Part shown: positions 35,136-44,124 of the stretch, piece by piece
How positions within the stretch are numbered: position 1 is the first letter of the stretch
Layout of the letters: every line of letters begins with the position of its first letter
Assembly: GCF_003049665.1 (NCBI RefSeq)
Contig: NZ_PYWM01000019.1
Span: 36,617-100,616, forward strand
Source of the DNA: Lysinibacillus mangiferihumi
GTDB lineage: Bacteria > Bacillota > Bacilli > Bacillales_A > Planococcaceae
Direction of reading: 5' to 3'
DNA: 64,000 bases
Notes under the pieces: generated by a model
Told to the model about the DNA's origin: nothing
What the model saw: the letters and a program-made list of their open reading frames with translations, nothing else
Database searches by the model: none
Made by a program: the position numbers and the translations under genes

Positions 35136-37327
35136 TTGTATGGTTCCTCACATTCCTCTTGAATTTGAATATAAATATGCATGCCATCATTTGGTTTGGA
35201 GGTAATGGTCATATCTCCGTTAAAGGCTCGAACACGTTCTCGAATGCCGTTAATGCCCATAGAAGCGGAGGATTGCATTAAATCTTCAATATTACAGCCG
35301 ATACCATTATCATCGTATTGGAGAACAAAACCGTGGTTTATAGCAAGTAGTTTAAGTGAAACTTTAGATGCATCGGCATGTTTAATAGCATTATTTAGCA
35401 GTTCTTGAACTAGGCGATAGACAACTAAATGTAAAGTTGGATCTTGGAACTGAACCCGATCAATTTGTGTATTTAATAGAAAGTTTGCACGTATTTTCAC
35501 TTTTTGTACCAGTTTTTTTAATGCCATTTCTAAACCGAAAGTATCAAGTAAAGGAGGGCTCAGATTTTCGCAATACTCCCGTAAATCTTTCGAGGCATTT
35601 AACAGTTGTTCCCGAATATCTAATACTTTTTTTTCCTCAATAATAGGAGAGCTAGCGATAACATCTAATTCTCTCGCTAAATGTAATTGCTCCTGTAAAA
35701 TAGTGTCATGTAATTCCTGTGCTAAAATACTCTTTTCTTTCTCAATAATATTCCATAATAATTTATCAAGCCAAGGAAGTTGGGTGTTATGGGTGTCTTT
35801 CATATGCTGAATATCTCGTACTAAATCTTCAATTAGTTTTAAACTATCGATAAACATAGAGACGTATAAAGCTAGTAACTCCAACCATAGAAGTTCTTCT
35901 TTATGCAAAGTGTGTCTAATTCGTAAAAGAATCTTTTCATCTACTGTATCATGGATCAAAAGTTGTGTCAGTTGGCTCTCTACTTGAATTTCACCGCGAG
36001 AAAATGGGACATCTTCCACGATTGTTTCAAGCGTAAATGCAGTTGTCCCGAGTTTTTCAGTAATTTCATATTTGAGACTTGTAAGTAATTCCTGTTGGCT
36101 TTTAGCTTTACTAATACGTTTAACTGCTGCATATAAATTATGGACATAATCACCAGATGATGAAAATATAATTTTTCGATGTTTAAAGTCAAGTTGCTCC
36201 TTTACATAAAAGCTTGCAATAAAACCAATAAAAATAATGATAAAGAAAACAATCATCATTTCAATTGAAAGATGGTCCAAAAACAGTATAGCTAATAAAG
36301 ACGACAAAATGAATGAACTGAAAAAAGCGAGTGATGAATAATAGCGAAAACGAGATAATTGGTATTCAATATCAAATAAGCGTTCGTTCACTTGAATAAA
36401 AATAAAGGAAAAAGGTATAAACAAAATAAATAAAACACTAATTTCAGGTCGTATTATCGCGTTATACCCTAAAATTTCGGGTACAACAAACAACAATAGA
36501 AATGGCAAAAATGGGACGATACAAGAAATAGCGATTAAGCGTATTTTAGCTAATCGGGTTTGTAAATAGCTCGTTAATAATATATAGATTGCATAAAGTA
36601 CCAGTACTGCAAATAGACTGACCGTTACAATAGGGGTAATAACACTAAATTGTGGAATTAGCATTTCAATGAAAAAACAACATAGAATAACAAATGGAAG
36701 AAAATAGAGCCACTTTACATCTATATACTTCCATTTTATGTGTAAAAAACGGTAATATTGTTGTAAAAAATGAATGATAAGTACTAAGCATAAAACTAAA
36801 CAGATACCGTTTATAATCATACCAATGATATTTCCTCTACTTGAAGCCCCTACACTTGTATAAGCTAAAGAGCAGGTTAATAAAAATAGCATTAGTAATT
36901 TCGTAATTAAAGTATGGTTATTTCGCTGCCATAAATAGATGGCAACGCTTAAACAAAGGATGAAATAAAACATTGGAAAAACAATTTGTAAATATAACTC
37001 TTCAGGTAAATCCCGATGTTTAATTTGGACTGTTTGAACAGTACCATCTGGTTTTAAAAGTGTTAGCTCTTTAGCGGTTGTAATATAATTATCTGCTTGG
37101 GAAGAGCCAAAACCTTTAGCGGGCTTTTGATCGATTGACAGGATAATATCACCTTGTTCAATCTTTTTTTGTTGAGCCCATTCTGAGTAATAAGGATGAA
37201 TAATAACAGGTAGTGTACTAGACGTATCGACTAAAATACTAATATACGGACCACGAATGGCAACACCAAGTACATAAATGCCAAGAAGTAGATATGTTAA
37301 AAAAATACTAAAAGTTAATTTGCTCAT
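35132..37327 (-). CDS. ComP-like sensor histidine kinase
   Basis: A 731-residue kinase. Residues 1-25 form the first helix. An extracellular PDZ-like segment follows (about 40-110, IIHPYYSEWAQQKKIEQGDI), then eight or more further helices to about 400, a linker, the HisKA_3 dimerisation helix (AQELHDTILQEQLHLA) and an HATPase domain (ELLNNAIKHADASKV, DDNGIGCN, GINGIRERVRAFNGDM). This layout, including the PDZ-like loop, is that of ComP. No comQ or comX-like gene is adjacent, so the inducing signal is unknown. Confidence 0.85.
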   Translation of the reverse strand: MSKLTFSIFLTYLLLGIYVLGVAIRGPYISILVDTSSTLPVIIHPYYSEWAQQKKIEQGDIILSIDQKPAKGFGSSQADNYITTAKELTLLKPDGTVQTVQIKHRDLPEELYLQIVFPMFYFILCLSVAIYLWQRNNHTLITKLLMLFLLTCSLAYTSVGASSRGNIIGMIINGICLVLCLVLIIHFLQQYYRFLHIKWKYIDVKWLYFLPFVILCCFFIEMLIPQFSVITPIVTVSLFAVLVLYAIYILLTSYLQTRLAKIRLIAISCIVPFLPFLLLFVVPEILGYNAIIRPEISVLFILFIPFSFIFIQVNERLFDIEYQLSRFRYYSSLAFFSSFILSSLLAILFLDHLSIEMMIVFFIIIFIGFIASFYVKEQLDFKHRKIIFSSSGDYVHNLYAAVKRISKAKSQQELLTSLKYEITEKLGTTAFTLETIVEDVPFSRGEIQVESQLTQLLIHDTVDEKILLRIRHTLHKEELLWLELLALYVSMFIDSLKLIEDLVRDIQHMKDTHNTQLPWLDKLLWNIIEKEKSILAQELHDTILQEQLHLARELDVIASSPIIEEKKVLDIREQLLNASKDLREYCENLSPPLLDTFGLEMALKKLVQKVKIRANFLLNTQIDRVQFQDPTLHLVVYRLVQELLNNAIKHADASKVSLKLLAINHGFVLQYDDNGIGCNIEDLMQSSASMGINGIRERVRAFNGDMTITSKPNDGMHIYIQIQEECEEPYK

Positions 37328-37418
37328 AAAAGACGCTCTTTAATTTTCATAATCATAGTATAGCGCTCCGTTTCATCATGAAGTATCTACTATATTATCC
37401 ATAATTTTTAATTTTTTT

Positions 37419-37489
37419 GGAATACCGAAATAAAGTGTTTCGGAAAACCACTAACATTTTTTCGGAATAACGAAATAGTGTTTTCGGTA
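37419..37489. promoter_or_regulatory. Paired operator-like repeats in the divergent promoter region
   Basis: Two imperfect direct repeats of 26 bases (37419-37444 and 37464-37489, 45 bases apart) each contain a palindrome: CCGAAA-N7-TTTCGG (37425-37443) and ACGAAA-N7/8-TTTCGG-like (37470-37487). They sit between the kinase gene and the divergent membrane gene, so they are probable binding sites of the response regulator. Confidence 0.55.
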
Positions 37490-37540
37490 TAAGTTGTGAT
37501 AATGTGAATCTAGCTTAAGTGACGGAAAGGGGGAGCATGT

Positions 37541-38464
37541 GTGAAATGGAGTGTGCTGTCACTAATCCTAATTTTCCTAGTCGCCATGTTGGCGTACCCA
37601 AAAACGACATTTGCTCAAACTTTAAATAAAGATGCAATAGAAGTAGATATTTGTATCATTGGAAGTGATAATCATTTTGTCTATAAAATCCCGAAACAGT
37701 TACATAATGATACACCTTATTATGAAATGAAAAATGATATCGAAGCTTCCTTAGCTAGCCATTGGAAAGTGCAAGGTGGTCATGTTGAAACGAATCATTC
37801 GAATGTAGCGTATACATTTTTTATCGAGGATTTATTTCAAGAAAAACAAGATGGTCATTTGAAGATATCTATTCCATATCGCACTTTAGTAGGGATGTTT
37901 CGTGAAGATGAAGCGATTCAATTACGTATTATGGCGAGTAAATTAATGAATTGGCAAGTAAACGCAAAAGAGTGGGCAACACTTGGATTTGTTCAGCCAC
38001 TGACTTTTTTGAGTGAAAGTGAATATGTCTACAATGGGGCTGTTAACGAATTGTTGCAACAACGAGTTGCCCATTTTGATGGGGCAATCGCTAAGCGTCA
38101 AATGTTGTTACGCAGTGTTATGTATTTTAGCTTTATTATTGTTCAAATTTTTGCATGCTTGATTTTATCGAGAAGTTTAAAAAAACGAATCATCCAACAC
38201 CCTGAAGAAATGCATCAATTTAGAAAACTAAATTATATGTACCAAATCATTCCTTTATTTATTGTTATTGTGCAAATTATATATTTAGTGATGTCTGGAC
38301 TGCTAACAGCATTTGGCCTTTACTTTAGTCCTGGCATTGATTTGTTGTTTATTATTGGGCCAATTCTTTTTACAATTATACTGTTGCCGATGTTTTTTGT
38401 TCCGACAGAAAATGAAATTGCAAAAGAATTACAACATAATAAAATGGGTTCACACTTAGAATAG
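37541..38464 (+). CDS. Signal-peptide membrane protein divergent to the kinase
   Basis: A 307-residue protein behind AAAGGGGG. It has a signal peptide (LSLILIFLVAMLAYPKTTFA, residues about 5-25), an extracytoplasmic domain to about 185, then three or four membrane helices (RSVMYFSFIIVQIFACLIL, QIIPLFIVIVQIIYLVM, LLFIIGPILFTIILLP) and a short acidic tail. No family is recognised. Its promoter contains the paired palindromes shared with the kinase operon, so it may be a target of, or signal partner for, the two-component system. Confidence 0.65.
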   Translation: MKWSVLSLILIFLVAMLAYPKTTFAQTLNKDAIEVDICIIGSDNHFVYKIPKQLHNDTPYYEMKNDIEASLASHWKVQGGHVETNHSNVAYTFFIEDLFQEKQDGHLKISIPYRTLVGMFREDEAIQLRIMASKLMNWQVNAKEWATLGFVQPLTFLSESEYVYNGAVNELLQQRVAHFDGAIAKRQMLLRSVMYFSFIIVQIFACLILSRSLKKRIIQHPEEMHQFRKLNYMYQIIPLFIVIVQIIYLVMSGLLTAFGLYFSPGIDLLFIIGPILFTIILLPMFFVPTENEIAKELQHNKMGSHLE

Positions 38465-38599
38465 TATCGCTGTTTGTAATTGATACAATAAAATGCGATG
38501 TAGCTGTTGGAAAGTAGTTTGTTTTTGTAATTCGACGTTCACACCTCAATATTAGATGGTATAATGGTCAACAGCATATTTGAAGGAGCTGGTGACAAA

Positions 38600-39577
38600 T
38601 TGACGCATCCAGAGACTGCGTATTTAAATTTACTGCAACATATTTTAGAAAATGGGATTAAAAAAGAGGACCGTACGGGGACAGGTACGTATAGCATCTT
38701 TGGCCATCAAATGCGTTTTGACTTAAGTCAAGGCTTTCCGCTTTTAACGACTAAACGCGTACCATTCAAACTTGTGGCTAGCGAGCTTCTTTGGTTTATT
38801 AAAGGAGATACAAATATTCGCTACTTACTAAAACATAATAACCATATATGGGATGAGTGGGCTTTTAAAAAATGGATTGAATCCGATGAATATAATGGAC
38901 CTGATATGACGGATTTCGGTCGTCGATGCTTAACGGACGAAGCGTTTAATATTGTTTACCAAGCTGAGCTCGCATCATTTTGCGACCGTATTTTAACGGA
39001 TGATGATTTTGCAAAAAAGTACGGCGATCTTGGGAATGTCTATGGCAAGCAATGGCGCAATTGGACAACGTCAAACGGGGAAAGTCTTGATCAATTACAA
39101 GATGTTATTCATCAAATTAAGCATAATCCAGATTCGCGCCGTATTATTGTCAATGCATGGAACCCTGAAGATGTTATTAATGCAGGTGCTAAAGGGAGTA
39201 AAGCGGCTTTACCGCCTTGCCATGTCATGTTTCAATTTTATGTGGCAGAGGGCAAATTAAGCTGCCAATTAATGCAACGTAGTCTAGATACATTGCTTGG
39301 CTGTCCATTCAATATTGCCTCTTATGCATTATTAACACATTTAATTGCCCATGAATGTGGGCTTGAAGTCGGCGAATTTATTCATAGTATTGGCGATGCA
39401 CATATATATGCAAATCATGTGGAGCAGGTGAAAGAACAGCTTTCTCGTGAGCCGCGGGAACTACCAACCTTGAAAATAAATCCAAATAAAACGTCGATTT
39501 TTGACATAGAACTTGAGGATCTATCCATCGAGGGCTATAACCCACATCCAGCAATTAAAGCACCGATTGCCGTTTAG
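38600..39577 (+). CDS. thyA: Thymidylate synthase (long form)
   Basis: A 325-residue ThyA. It makes dTMP from dUMP with methylenetetrahydrofolate. Motifs: [19 protein letters not shown], the catalytic Cys in [32 protein letters not shown] and the C-terminal KAPIAV. It has the extra roughly 50-residue segment ([20 protein letters not shown] onward) of the Lactobacillus-type enzyme. TTG 38600 gives the usual N-terminus ([16 protein letters not shown]) and follows AAGGAG; an ATG at 38564 would add 12 residues. The dihydrofolate reductase gene that often follows is absent. Confidence 0.93.
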   Translation: MTHPETAYLNLLQHILENGIKKEDRTGTGTYSIFGHQMRFDLSQGFPLLTTKRVPFKLVASELLWFIKGDTNIRYLLKHNNHIWDEWAFKKWIESDEYNGPDMTDFGRRCLTDEAFNIVYQAELASFCDRILTDDDFAKKYGDLGNVYGKQWRNWTTSNGESLDQLQDVIHQIKHNPDSRRIIVNAWNPEDVINAGAKGSKAALPPCHVMFQFYVAEGKLSCQLMQRSLDTLLGCPFNIASYALLTHLIAHECGLEVGEFIHSIGDAHIYANHVEQVKEQLSREPRELPTLKINPNKTSIFDIELEDLSIEGYNPHPAIKAPIAV

Positions 39578-39585
39578 TCAAATGT

Positions 39586-39617
39586 AAGCAGCAGCCATTT
39601 TGGTTGCTGCTTTTTTT
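39586..39617 (+). terminator. Rho-independent terminator
   Basis: AGCAGCAGCC pairs with GGTTGCTGCT, then seven T. It ends thyA. Confidence 0.85.
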
Positions 39618-39753
39618 GTTGACATGGATTAGGTCCAAATAATCTATTTTGATAAATAGGCAAGTTGGTGGATGTTTCGATAGGTGCCTTCTATTATAGT
39701 ATTTATGGTATTATAAGGTATATTTTCTAATAAAAGCTTTAGGGGTGGCTGGG

Positions 39754-39954
39754 TTGAGAGAAAGAATAGTGCTACAAACGACAACAAAAGCAAAGTTTCT
39801 TCGATTACGTGAAAATATACAAGGGGAGTCCTCGTCCCCAAAAGATCAGCAGCCTCAACAGGATAGTCCAGCTATTACCACTACATTAACACAAGAACAA
39901 TTAGTAAAAATGATGCAAATTATTGAGGAAATCCGTGTGAATGGTACTAAATAA
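39754..39954 (+). CDS. Small hydrophilic protein of unknown function
   Basis: About 66 residues from TTG 39754 (a GTG nine bases upstream is also possible; AGGGGTGG lies between). The first 24 residues are basic (ERIVLQTTTKAKFLRLRENI), the middle is Ser/Pro/Gln-rich and the end is a helix (TLTQEQLVKMMQIIEEIRVNG). It is disordered in outline and has no family. Coding status is likely but not certain. Confidence 0.4.
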   Translation: MRERIVLQTTTKAKFLRLRENIQGESSSPKDQQPQQDSPAITTTLTQEQLVKMMQIIEEIRVNGTK

Positions 39955-39991
39955 AAATGTAAGCGCCTTCGATAAATGAAGACAACGCTAA

Positions 39992-40531
39992 TTACCTTAA
40001 CTCTTGTCCGGTTTTATCATAAAAAGTAAACAATGCAGGAAACGTATTTTCTGCATTAGGAGGTAGTTTAAATGTTTTCATAAATGGTGCAGAAGTATCA
40101 ACTTCGACTTCTTTTTCAAAATTCATCCAGTTTGTTGTCAATTTGATTTTGGCAACATTGCTGTCTAATTCGTGTACATATAGTGTGCCATAGTTGCCTT
40201 TATTGGTTTTATATTGTCGATAGGTTACTGAGGGAGCTGTTGCTAAATAAATAAATTTAAGTTTGCCATTCCACCCTTTATTAAAGCGTGCATGACCATA
40301 CTGACTATCGTTTATTTTCAACTGGACTAACCACATATTTGTTTCTTCTATTCGTTCAAAATGCATGATTTGTATGCTACTGTCGATAAATTCTTCTAAA
40401 AATTCTTTCACTGTTGTTTCGGATGATTTTAGATGATAGTCGTTATAATAAGAATTTCCGTAAATGAAAAGTCCTAATAATAGTAATGGTGAAAATGAGC
40501 ATATTACAATTAATATTAATTTGATTTTCAT
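39992..40531 (-). CDS. Signal-anchored protein of unknown function
   Basis: About 179 residues. ATG 40531 is preferred because AGGAGG lies eight to nine bases upstream; a start 12 codons further up lacks a ribosome site. The N-terminus (KIKLILIVICSFSPLLLLGLF) is a membrane anchor or signal. The outer domain is beta-rich (NMWLVQLKINDSQYGHARF, then GTLYVHELDSNVAKIKLTT). No lipobox was seen and no family is recognised. It is convergent with the preceding small gene. Confidence 0.55.
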   Translation of the reverse strand: MKIKLILIVICSFSPLLLLGLFIYGNSYYNDYHLKSSETTVKEFLEEFIDSSIQIMHFERIEETNMWLVQLKINDSQYGHARFNKGWNGKLKFIYLATAPSVTYRQYKTNKGNYGTLYVHELDSNVAKIKLTTNWMNFEKEVEVDTSAPFMKTFKLPPNAENTFPALFTFYDKTGQELR

Positions 40532-40711
40532 GCAAAAAATCCTCCTGTCAATAAAAGTTTTCACATTTAATCTTTATTCAATTATATCGATTTTTACTTT
40601 TACTCGTCTATCGATTATATTTTGATGATGATTTCTAACTTGTGTAGTAAGAAATCATCACTATAAATCCAAGCACCTTCTAAGCTATAATAGCGAAGGA
40701 GGTGTTTTTAG

Positions 40712-40918
40712 ATGAACGTAATTTTTATAGAAACAATGACAGGGACAGAGCTTTTACAGATGGTATCACATGATGTGGCTGGCATACTAGCTGCAGCTCA
40801 AGGAGAAAGTGTAACGTTCCCCGTTGGTCATTATAAATATGAATTTCACAATCTAGATTTCTATGAAGAAAATGGTCAAATCCAACAAGAGCTCGTTATT
40901 TATATGACAAAAATTTAA
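40712..40918 (+). CDS. Small acidic protein of unknown function
   Basis: A 68-residue protein behind GAAGGAGGTG, so expression is likely. It reads MNVIFIETMTGTELLQMVSH, then GESVTFPVGHYKYEFHNLDF and a final QQELVIYMTKI, which suggests one small alpha/beta domain. A TATAAT sequence at 40688-40693 could be its -10 element. No family is recognised and no partner gene adjoins it. Confidence 0.5.
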   Translation: MNVIFIETMTGTELLQMVSHDVAGILAAAQGESVTFPVGHYKYEFHNLDFYEENGQIQQELVIYMTKI

Positions 40919-40951
40919 ATTCGATAGCGGGTGTATTTTTGTGAATAATGA

Positions 40952-40996
40952 ACAGGTTAAGATATGAGCAAATGACTTGTGATTATCTTAACCTGT
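40952..40996. repeat. Perfect 12-base inverted repeat upstream of the Rrf2 gene
   Basis: ACAGGTTAAGAT (40952-40963) and ATCTTAACCTGT (40985-40996) are exact complements 21 bases apart. No T run follows, so a terminator is unlikely. It overlaps the Rrf2 operator by three bases. Confidence 0.55.
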
Positions 40997-41012
40997 AACT
41001 ATAATAGTTACA
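40994..41012. promoter_or_regulatory. Rrf2-type operator over the -10 element
   Basis: TGTAACTATAATAGTTACA is a 19-base palindrome (TGTAACT/AGTTACA) with a TATAAT -10 element in its centre. The same palindrome lies before the next gene at 41472-41490. Confidence 0.75.
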
Positions 41013-41028
41013 ACAGGTGGTGATTCGT

Positions 41029-41439
41029 ATGGTCAATAGTCGATTTTCAGTCGCTATCCATATACTTTCGCTCATTGCTACAACATCTGATAAAAGTCAG
41101 CTTACATCTGATTATATTGCAGGTAGTGTCAATACGAATCCCGTAGTCGTACGACGAATGATTGGGAAATTGAAAAAAGCAGGCTTGTTAACATCTCAGT
41201 CGGGTATCGCTGGTTATGGCCTTGTTATTGAACCAAAGGATTTGTCATTGTTAAGCATTTACCGAGCGATTGACGGTCCAGAGCAACTATTTGCAATACA
41301 TGATGAACCGAATCCTGCATGTGCTGTCGGCCGACAAATACAGCATACGTTGGAAACGGTTTATCTAGATGTTTGGCATGCAATGGAAAAACAGTTACAA
41401 GCACAAACGTTACAAGATGTGCTAGATCAACTTCGTTAA
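41029..41439 (+). CDS. Rrf2-family repressor, YwnA-like
   Basis: About 136 residues from ATG 41029 (MVNSRFSVAIHILSLIAT), behind CAGGTGGTG. The winged helix reads LTSDYIAGSVNTNPVVVRRM, followed by the wing LTSQSGIAGYGLVIEPKDLS. No Cys cluster for an Fe-S centre is present (single Cys in NPACAVGR), so this is the YwnA branch rather than IscR or NsrR. It shares a palindromic operator with the next gene, which in B. subtilis is likewise ywnB. A redox or electrophile signal is likely but not shown. Confidence 0.85.
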   Translation: MVNSRFSVAIHILSLIATTSDKSQLTSDYIAGSVNTNPVVVRRMIGKLKKAGLLTSQSGIAGYGLVIEPKDLSLLSIYRAIDGPEQLFAIHDEPNPACAVGRQIQHTLETVYLDVWHAMEKQLQAQTLQDVLDQLR

Positions 41440-41471
41440 ACGTAACGAGGTCGGTCTTACTGTATTCAACC

Positions 41472-41490
41472 TGTAACTAAAACAGTTACA
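41472..41490. promoter_or_regulatory. Rrf2-type operator, second copy
   Basis: TGTAACTAAAACAGTTACA, the same TGTAACT/AGTTACA palindrome as at 40994-41012, 24 bases before the YwnB-like ATG. Confidence 0.72.
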
Positions 41491-41513
41491 ACTAATTGTA
41501 GGAGGAATTTATA

Positions 41514-42143
41514 ATGAAAATAGGCGTTATTGGAGCAACAGGAAAAGCAGGGCAAAAAATAGTGGAGGAAGCATTACAACGTGGTCATAACGTTACAGCC
41601 ATTGTTCGTTCAGCTTCTAAAGTAAAAGAGGATATTCAAGTGATGGAGAAGGATGTATTGGATTTAACACAAGAAGATGTAAAGGGTTTTGATGTTGTTG
41701 TGAATGCGTTTGGTGCACCACTTGGACAAGAAACATTACATGTTGCTGTAGGTCGTCATTTAATCGCTACCTTTAACGGCATTGCCACAAAACTATTCGT
41801 AGTGGGGGGAGCAGGCAGCCTATTTGTAGACCCAGAAAAAACGATTCGTGTTATGGAGACGCCTGATTTTCCGGAAATGTTTTTGGCAACTGCAAAAAAT
41901 CAAGGTGAAAACTTGCAAGACTTACAAGCATCTAATATTTCGTGGACATTTTTAAGTCCTTCTGCTCTATTTGATCCAGAGGGGCCACGTTCAGGTAGCT
42001 ATACAACAGGAATAGATCATTTGTTAGTGAATGCTTCAGGTGAAAGTTATGTCAGCTATAGTGATTATGCGATTGCTGTGTTAGATGAAATAGAAAATCC
42101 GCAACATAGTAATAAACGTTTTACTGTTTCTTCAATGAAATAA
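41514..42143 (+). CDS. NAD(P)-binding protein, YwnB-like
   Basis: A 209-residue Rossmann-fold protein of the atypical short-chain dehydrogenase type. The N-terminal nucleotide loop is GATGKAGQ (residues 7-14), followed by RSASKV and a NAFGAPLG segment. The tail carries SGSYTTGIDHLLVNASGESY and SYSDYAIAVLDEIE. No classical YxxxK catalytic pair is obvious. AGGAGG precedes the ATG. Expression is probably repressed by the adjacent Rrf2 protein through the palindrome upstream. Quinone reduction is a guess from the family. Confidence 0.85.
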   Translation: MKIGVIGATGKAGQKIVEEALQRGHNVTAIVRSASKVKEDIQVMEKDVLDLTQEDVKGFDVVVNAFGAPLGQETLHVAVGRHLIATFNGIATKLFVVGGAGSLFVDPEKTIRVMETPDFPEMFLATAKNQGENLQDLQASNISWTFLSPSALFDPEGPRSGSYTTGIDHLLVNASGESYVSYSDYAIAVLDEIENPQHSNKRFTVSSMK

Positions 42144-42149
42144 TCATGG

Positions 42150-42182
42150 TACCGAGCGTGCGAATTGCGCTCGGTTTTTATG
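42150..42182 (+). terminator. Rho-independent terminator
   Basis: ACCGAGCG pairs with CGCTCGGT and is followed by a T run. It ends the YwnB-like gene. Confidence 0.75.
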
Positions 42183-42653
42183 TTTTATCAGATAACTAAT
42201 ATAAAGTTTGGTTAAATTAATAAATCCTTTTTCTGTTCCATCAAATATTTACTTTTGTTAATATATAATTTTATACCTTCCTTTCTTCACTAGACAATGA
42301 CATTTATCTTTTGGTACACTGTCAATTGGAATGAGCTTCCAAGAATAGACATTTTGGTTGCTTCGAAAAGTTAAATTCGTGAAGATTATGATGCGATATG
42401 TTACTTACACCATTCTGGATATGTTTGGAGAAACAATTAAAGGTCATCGTAATATGAGCAGCTCCTATGTACTTTATTGTAAAGTTATGAACATCTTAAA
42501 TACTGATGAGTACAGGAGGAATTTGTCTCAACTGTCAAAGCCTTTGAAGATATCAAAGGGATTGAATAGTCATTCTGATTTATATAGGTGGAAAAAGCAG
42601 TCATTTATTAGAAGGTAACTACTTTGTAAATAATTTGTGAAATGGAAAGGACT
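42183..42653. other. Intergenic stretch with an unconvincing frame
   Basis: An 86-codon frame (42358-42618, MLRKVKFVKIMMRYVTYTIL...) has a TTG start, no ribosome site and an unfamiliar sequence. It may be a remnant, but nothing supports a gene. Confidence 0.3.
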
Positions 42654-43292
42654 TTGAACAAGCAAATGCAAGATAATACGAAAAAAAAAATTATAGCAGT
42701 AGCAACTAATTTATTTTTAACGAAAGGTTATGAAGATACAAGAATATCAGATATTATAGAAGGCTTAGGTCTTACAAAAGGTGCTATTTATCATCATTTT
42801 AAATCAAAAGAAGATATATTTAATGCGGTTGTTGAAGAAATAGGAAATAAAAATATACAGTTATTTGATGAAATAAAAAATGATTCAAGCTTAAACGGAG
42901 TAGAAAAATTATCAAAGATTGTGCATACGAGTTTTAGTAATAAGAATATTGATATGATAATAGGCATATCACCAAATTTATTAGATAGTCCTAAATTACT
43001 ATCATCATTTATTAATGAAATAAATGATGTAACAATACCCAAATATATTTATCCGATTGTTAATGAAGGCGTTGAAGATGGGAGTATTCATACAAAACAT
43101 TCTGCTGAATTAGCAGAAATGATAGCTGTATTGTTAAATATATGGTTAAATCCACTTATTTTCAAAAATGAGACTTCAAGTATATTTAATAAGATTGAAA
43201 TTATGAATGCAGCATTAGATAAATTTAATATACAACTATTTGACAGCTCATTAATTGAAAAAATAAAAAAAGTAGAAAATAAAAAAATTTAA
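42654..43292 (+). CDS. TetR-family regulator
   Basis: About 212 residues. The N-terminal DNA-binding domain is typical: AVATNLFLTKGYEDTRISDI, then LGLTKGAIYHHFKSKEDIFN. The C-terminal helical domain is of no obvious subtype. TTG 42654 just after AAAGGA or ATG 42669 are both possible starts; the former is used. A strong terminator follows. Two palindromic sites in the promoter of the next operon, 105 bases away, are the natural targets, so this is probably the local repressor of the HExxH/ABC operon. Confidence 0.85.
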   Translation: MNKQMQDNTKKKIIAVATNLFLTKGYEDTRISDIIEGLGLTKGAIYHHFKSKEDIFNAVVEEIGNKNIQLFDEIKNDSSLNGVEKLSKIVHTSFSNKNIDMIIGISPNLLDSPKLLSSFINEINDVTIPKYIYPIVNEGVEDGSIHTKHSAELAEMIAVLLNIWLNPLIFKNETSSIFNKIEIMNAALDKFNIQLFDSSLIEKIKKVENKKI

Positions 43293-43299
43293 ATATAGA

Positions 43300-43344
43300 A
43301 ACGCATAAAATTAGTTATTTAATGCTAATTTTATGCGTTTTTTA
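43300..43344 (+). terminator. Rho-independent terminator
   Basis: ACGCATAAAATTAG pairs exactly with CTAATTTTATGCGT, then six T. It separates the TetR gene from the operon that follows. Confidence 0.85.
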
Positions 43345-43389
43345 TCGCTATAATAACTGTAAATATTACCTAAAAAATTGTTAGGATTA

Positions 43390-43442
43390 TTGACGCGCAT
43401 ACCAAGAGTATGTTATTCTACCTAAAACATACTCTTGGTATG
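43390..43442 (+). promoter_or_regulatory. Operon promoter with two TetR-type operators
   Basis: TTGACG (43390-43395) and TATTCT (43414-43419) form a promoter with an 18-base spacer. CATACCAAGAGTATG (43398-43412) is a palindrome lying between them. CATACTCTTGGTATG (43428-43442) is its exact reverse complement, over or just after the transcription start. Occupation would block initiation. Confidence 0.72.
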
Positions 43443-44124
43443 TGTATGGAATTTTATAAGAGTGTTGTTAGTAGCAATGTTTATAGGTGCAATAATAACA
43501 ATTGTGGTTAATTTAAAAAATGACTTTGCGTGGAGTAGCTTGAATATATTAAGCTTTAATACTAATTTATTTTCTTTATATTCTATTGGTTTATTATTTT
43601 CTTTTATTACTACTATATTACACGAATGTATGCATATGATATTTGCCAATAATATTAGTAACATCAAAGGCGCATTAAATTTATCAATAAAAAAATCAAC
43701 AGCATATGTCTCGCTTACTCATATATGGACTTGGACTCTACCATCTAGAATCATTGCAATATCTGCCGGCGTAATACTTGATACTATTATATTAGCTTGG
43801 TTAGTTGCTTTAAGAACCATTTTTGACAGTGAAATTTTAGAACTATTTTCGATTATAATGTTTTTAAGAATAATTTGGCAATTCCGATTTCATAAAAAGT
43901 CAGATGGAAAATATTTTATCATGATGTTAATAGACAATCCGCTTATCGATATAGATTATAGAAATAATAGATACTTATTAGATAAGTATGAAAAATTCTT
44001 GTGGAAAACATGTTTAATAATAGGCGTATTAGTAGATTTATATTTATTAATATTTTGGTTATTACCTTTTATATATCAATTATGTTTATTGATAGGGGAT
44101 TTATTATGCTGGATACAAATTTAA
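43435..44124 (+). CDS. HExxH membrane protein, M50-like
   Basis: About 229 residues with six or so membrane helices. One helix contains HECMHMIFANN, an HExxH zinc-protease motif, after a hydrophobic stretch (LLFSFITTILHECMH), as in membrane-embedded M50/DUF3267 peptidases. A later ILDTIILAWL plus Asp-containing segment could supply a third ligand. The start is uncertain: the frame opens within the second operator and no ribosome site precedes any candidate (ATG 43477 is a plausible shorter start). It overlaps the ABC ATPase gene by 19 bases. In peptide-antibiotic loci such proteases mature or degrade peptides. Confidence 0.6.
   Translation: MVCVWNFIRVLLVAMFIGAIITIVVNLKNDFAWSSLNILSFNTNLFSLYSIGLLFSFITTILHECMHMIFANNISNIKGALNLSIKKSTAYVSLTHIWTWTLPSRIIAISAGVILDTIILAWLVALRTIFDSEILELFSIIMFLRIIWQFRFHKKSDGKYFIMMLIDNPLIDIDYRNNRYLLDKYEKFLWKTCLIIGVLVDLYLLIFWLLPFIYQLCLLIGDLLCWIQI

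Noticed and set aside
40670..40712. Possible SD-sequestering hairpin (CACCTTC against GAAGGAGGTG)
   Set aside because: A TATAAT lies in the loop, so transcription probably starts inside and the upstream arm is not transcribed.
42358..42618. 86-codon frame between the YwnB-like and TetR genes
   Set aside because: No ribosome site and no recognisable domain.
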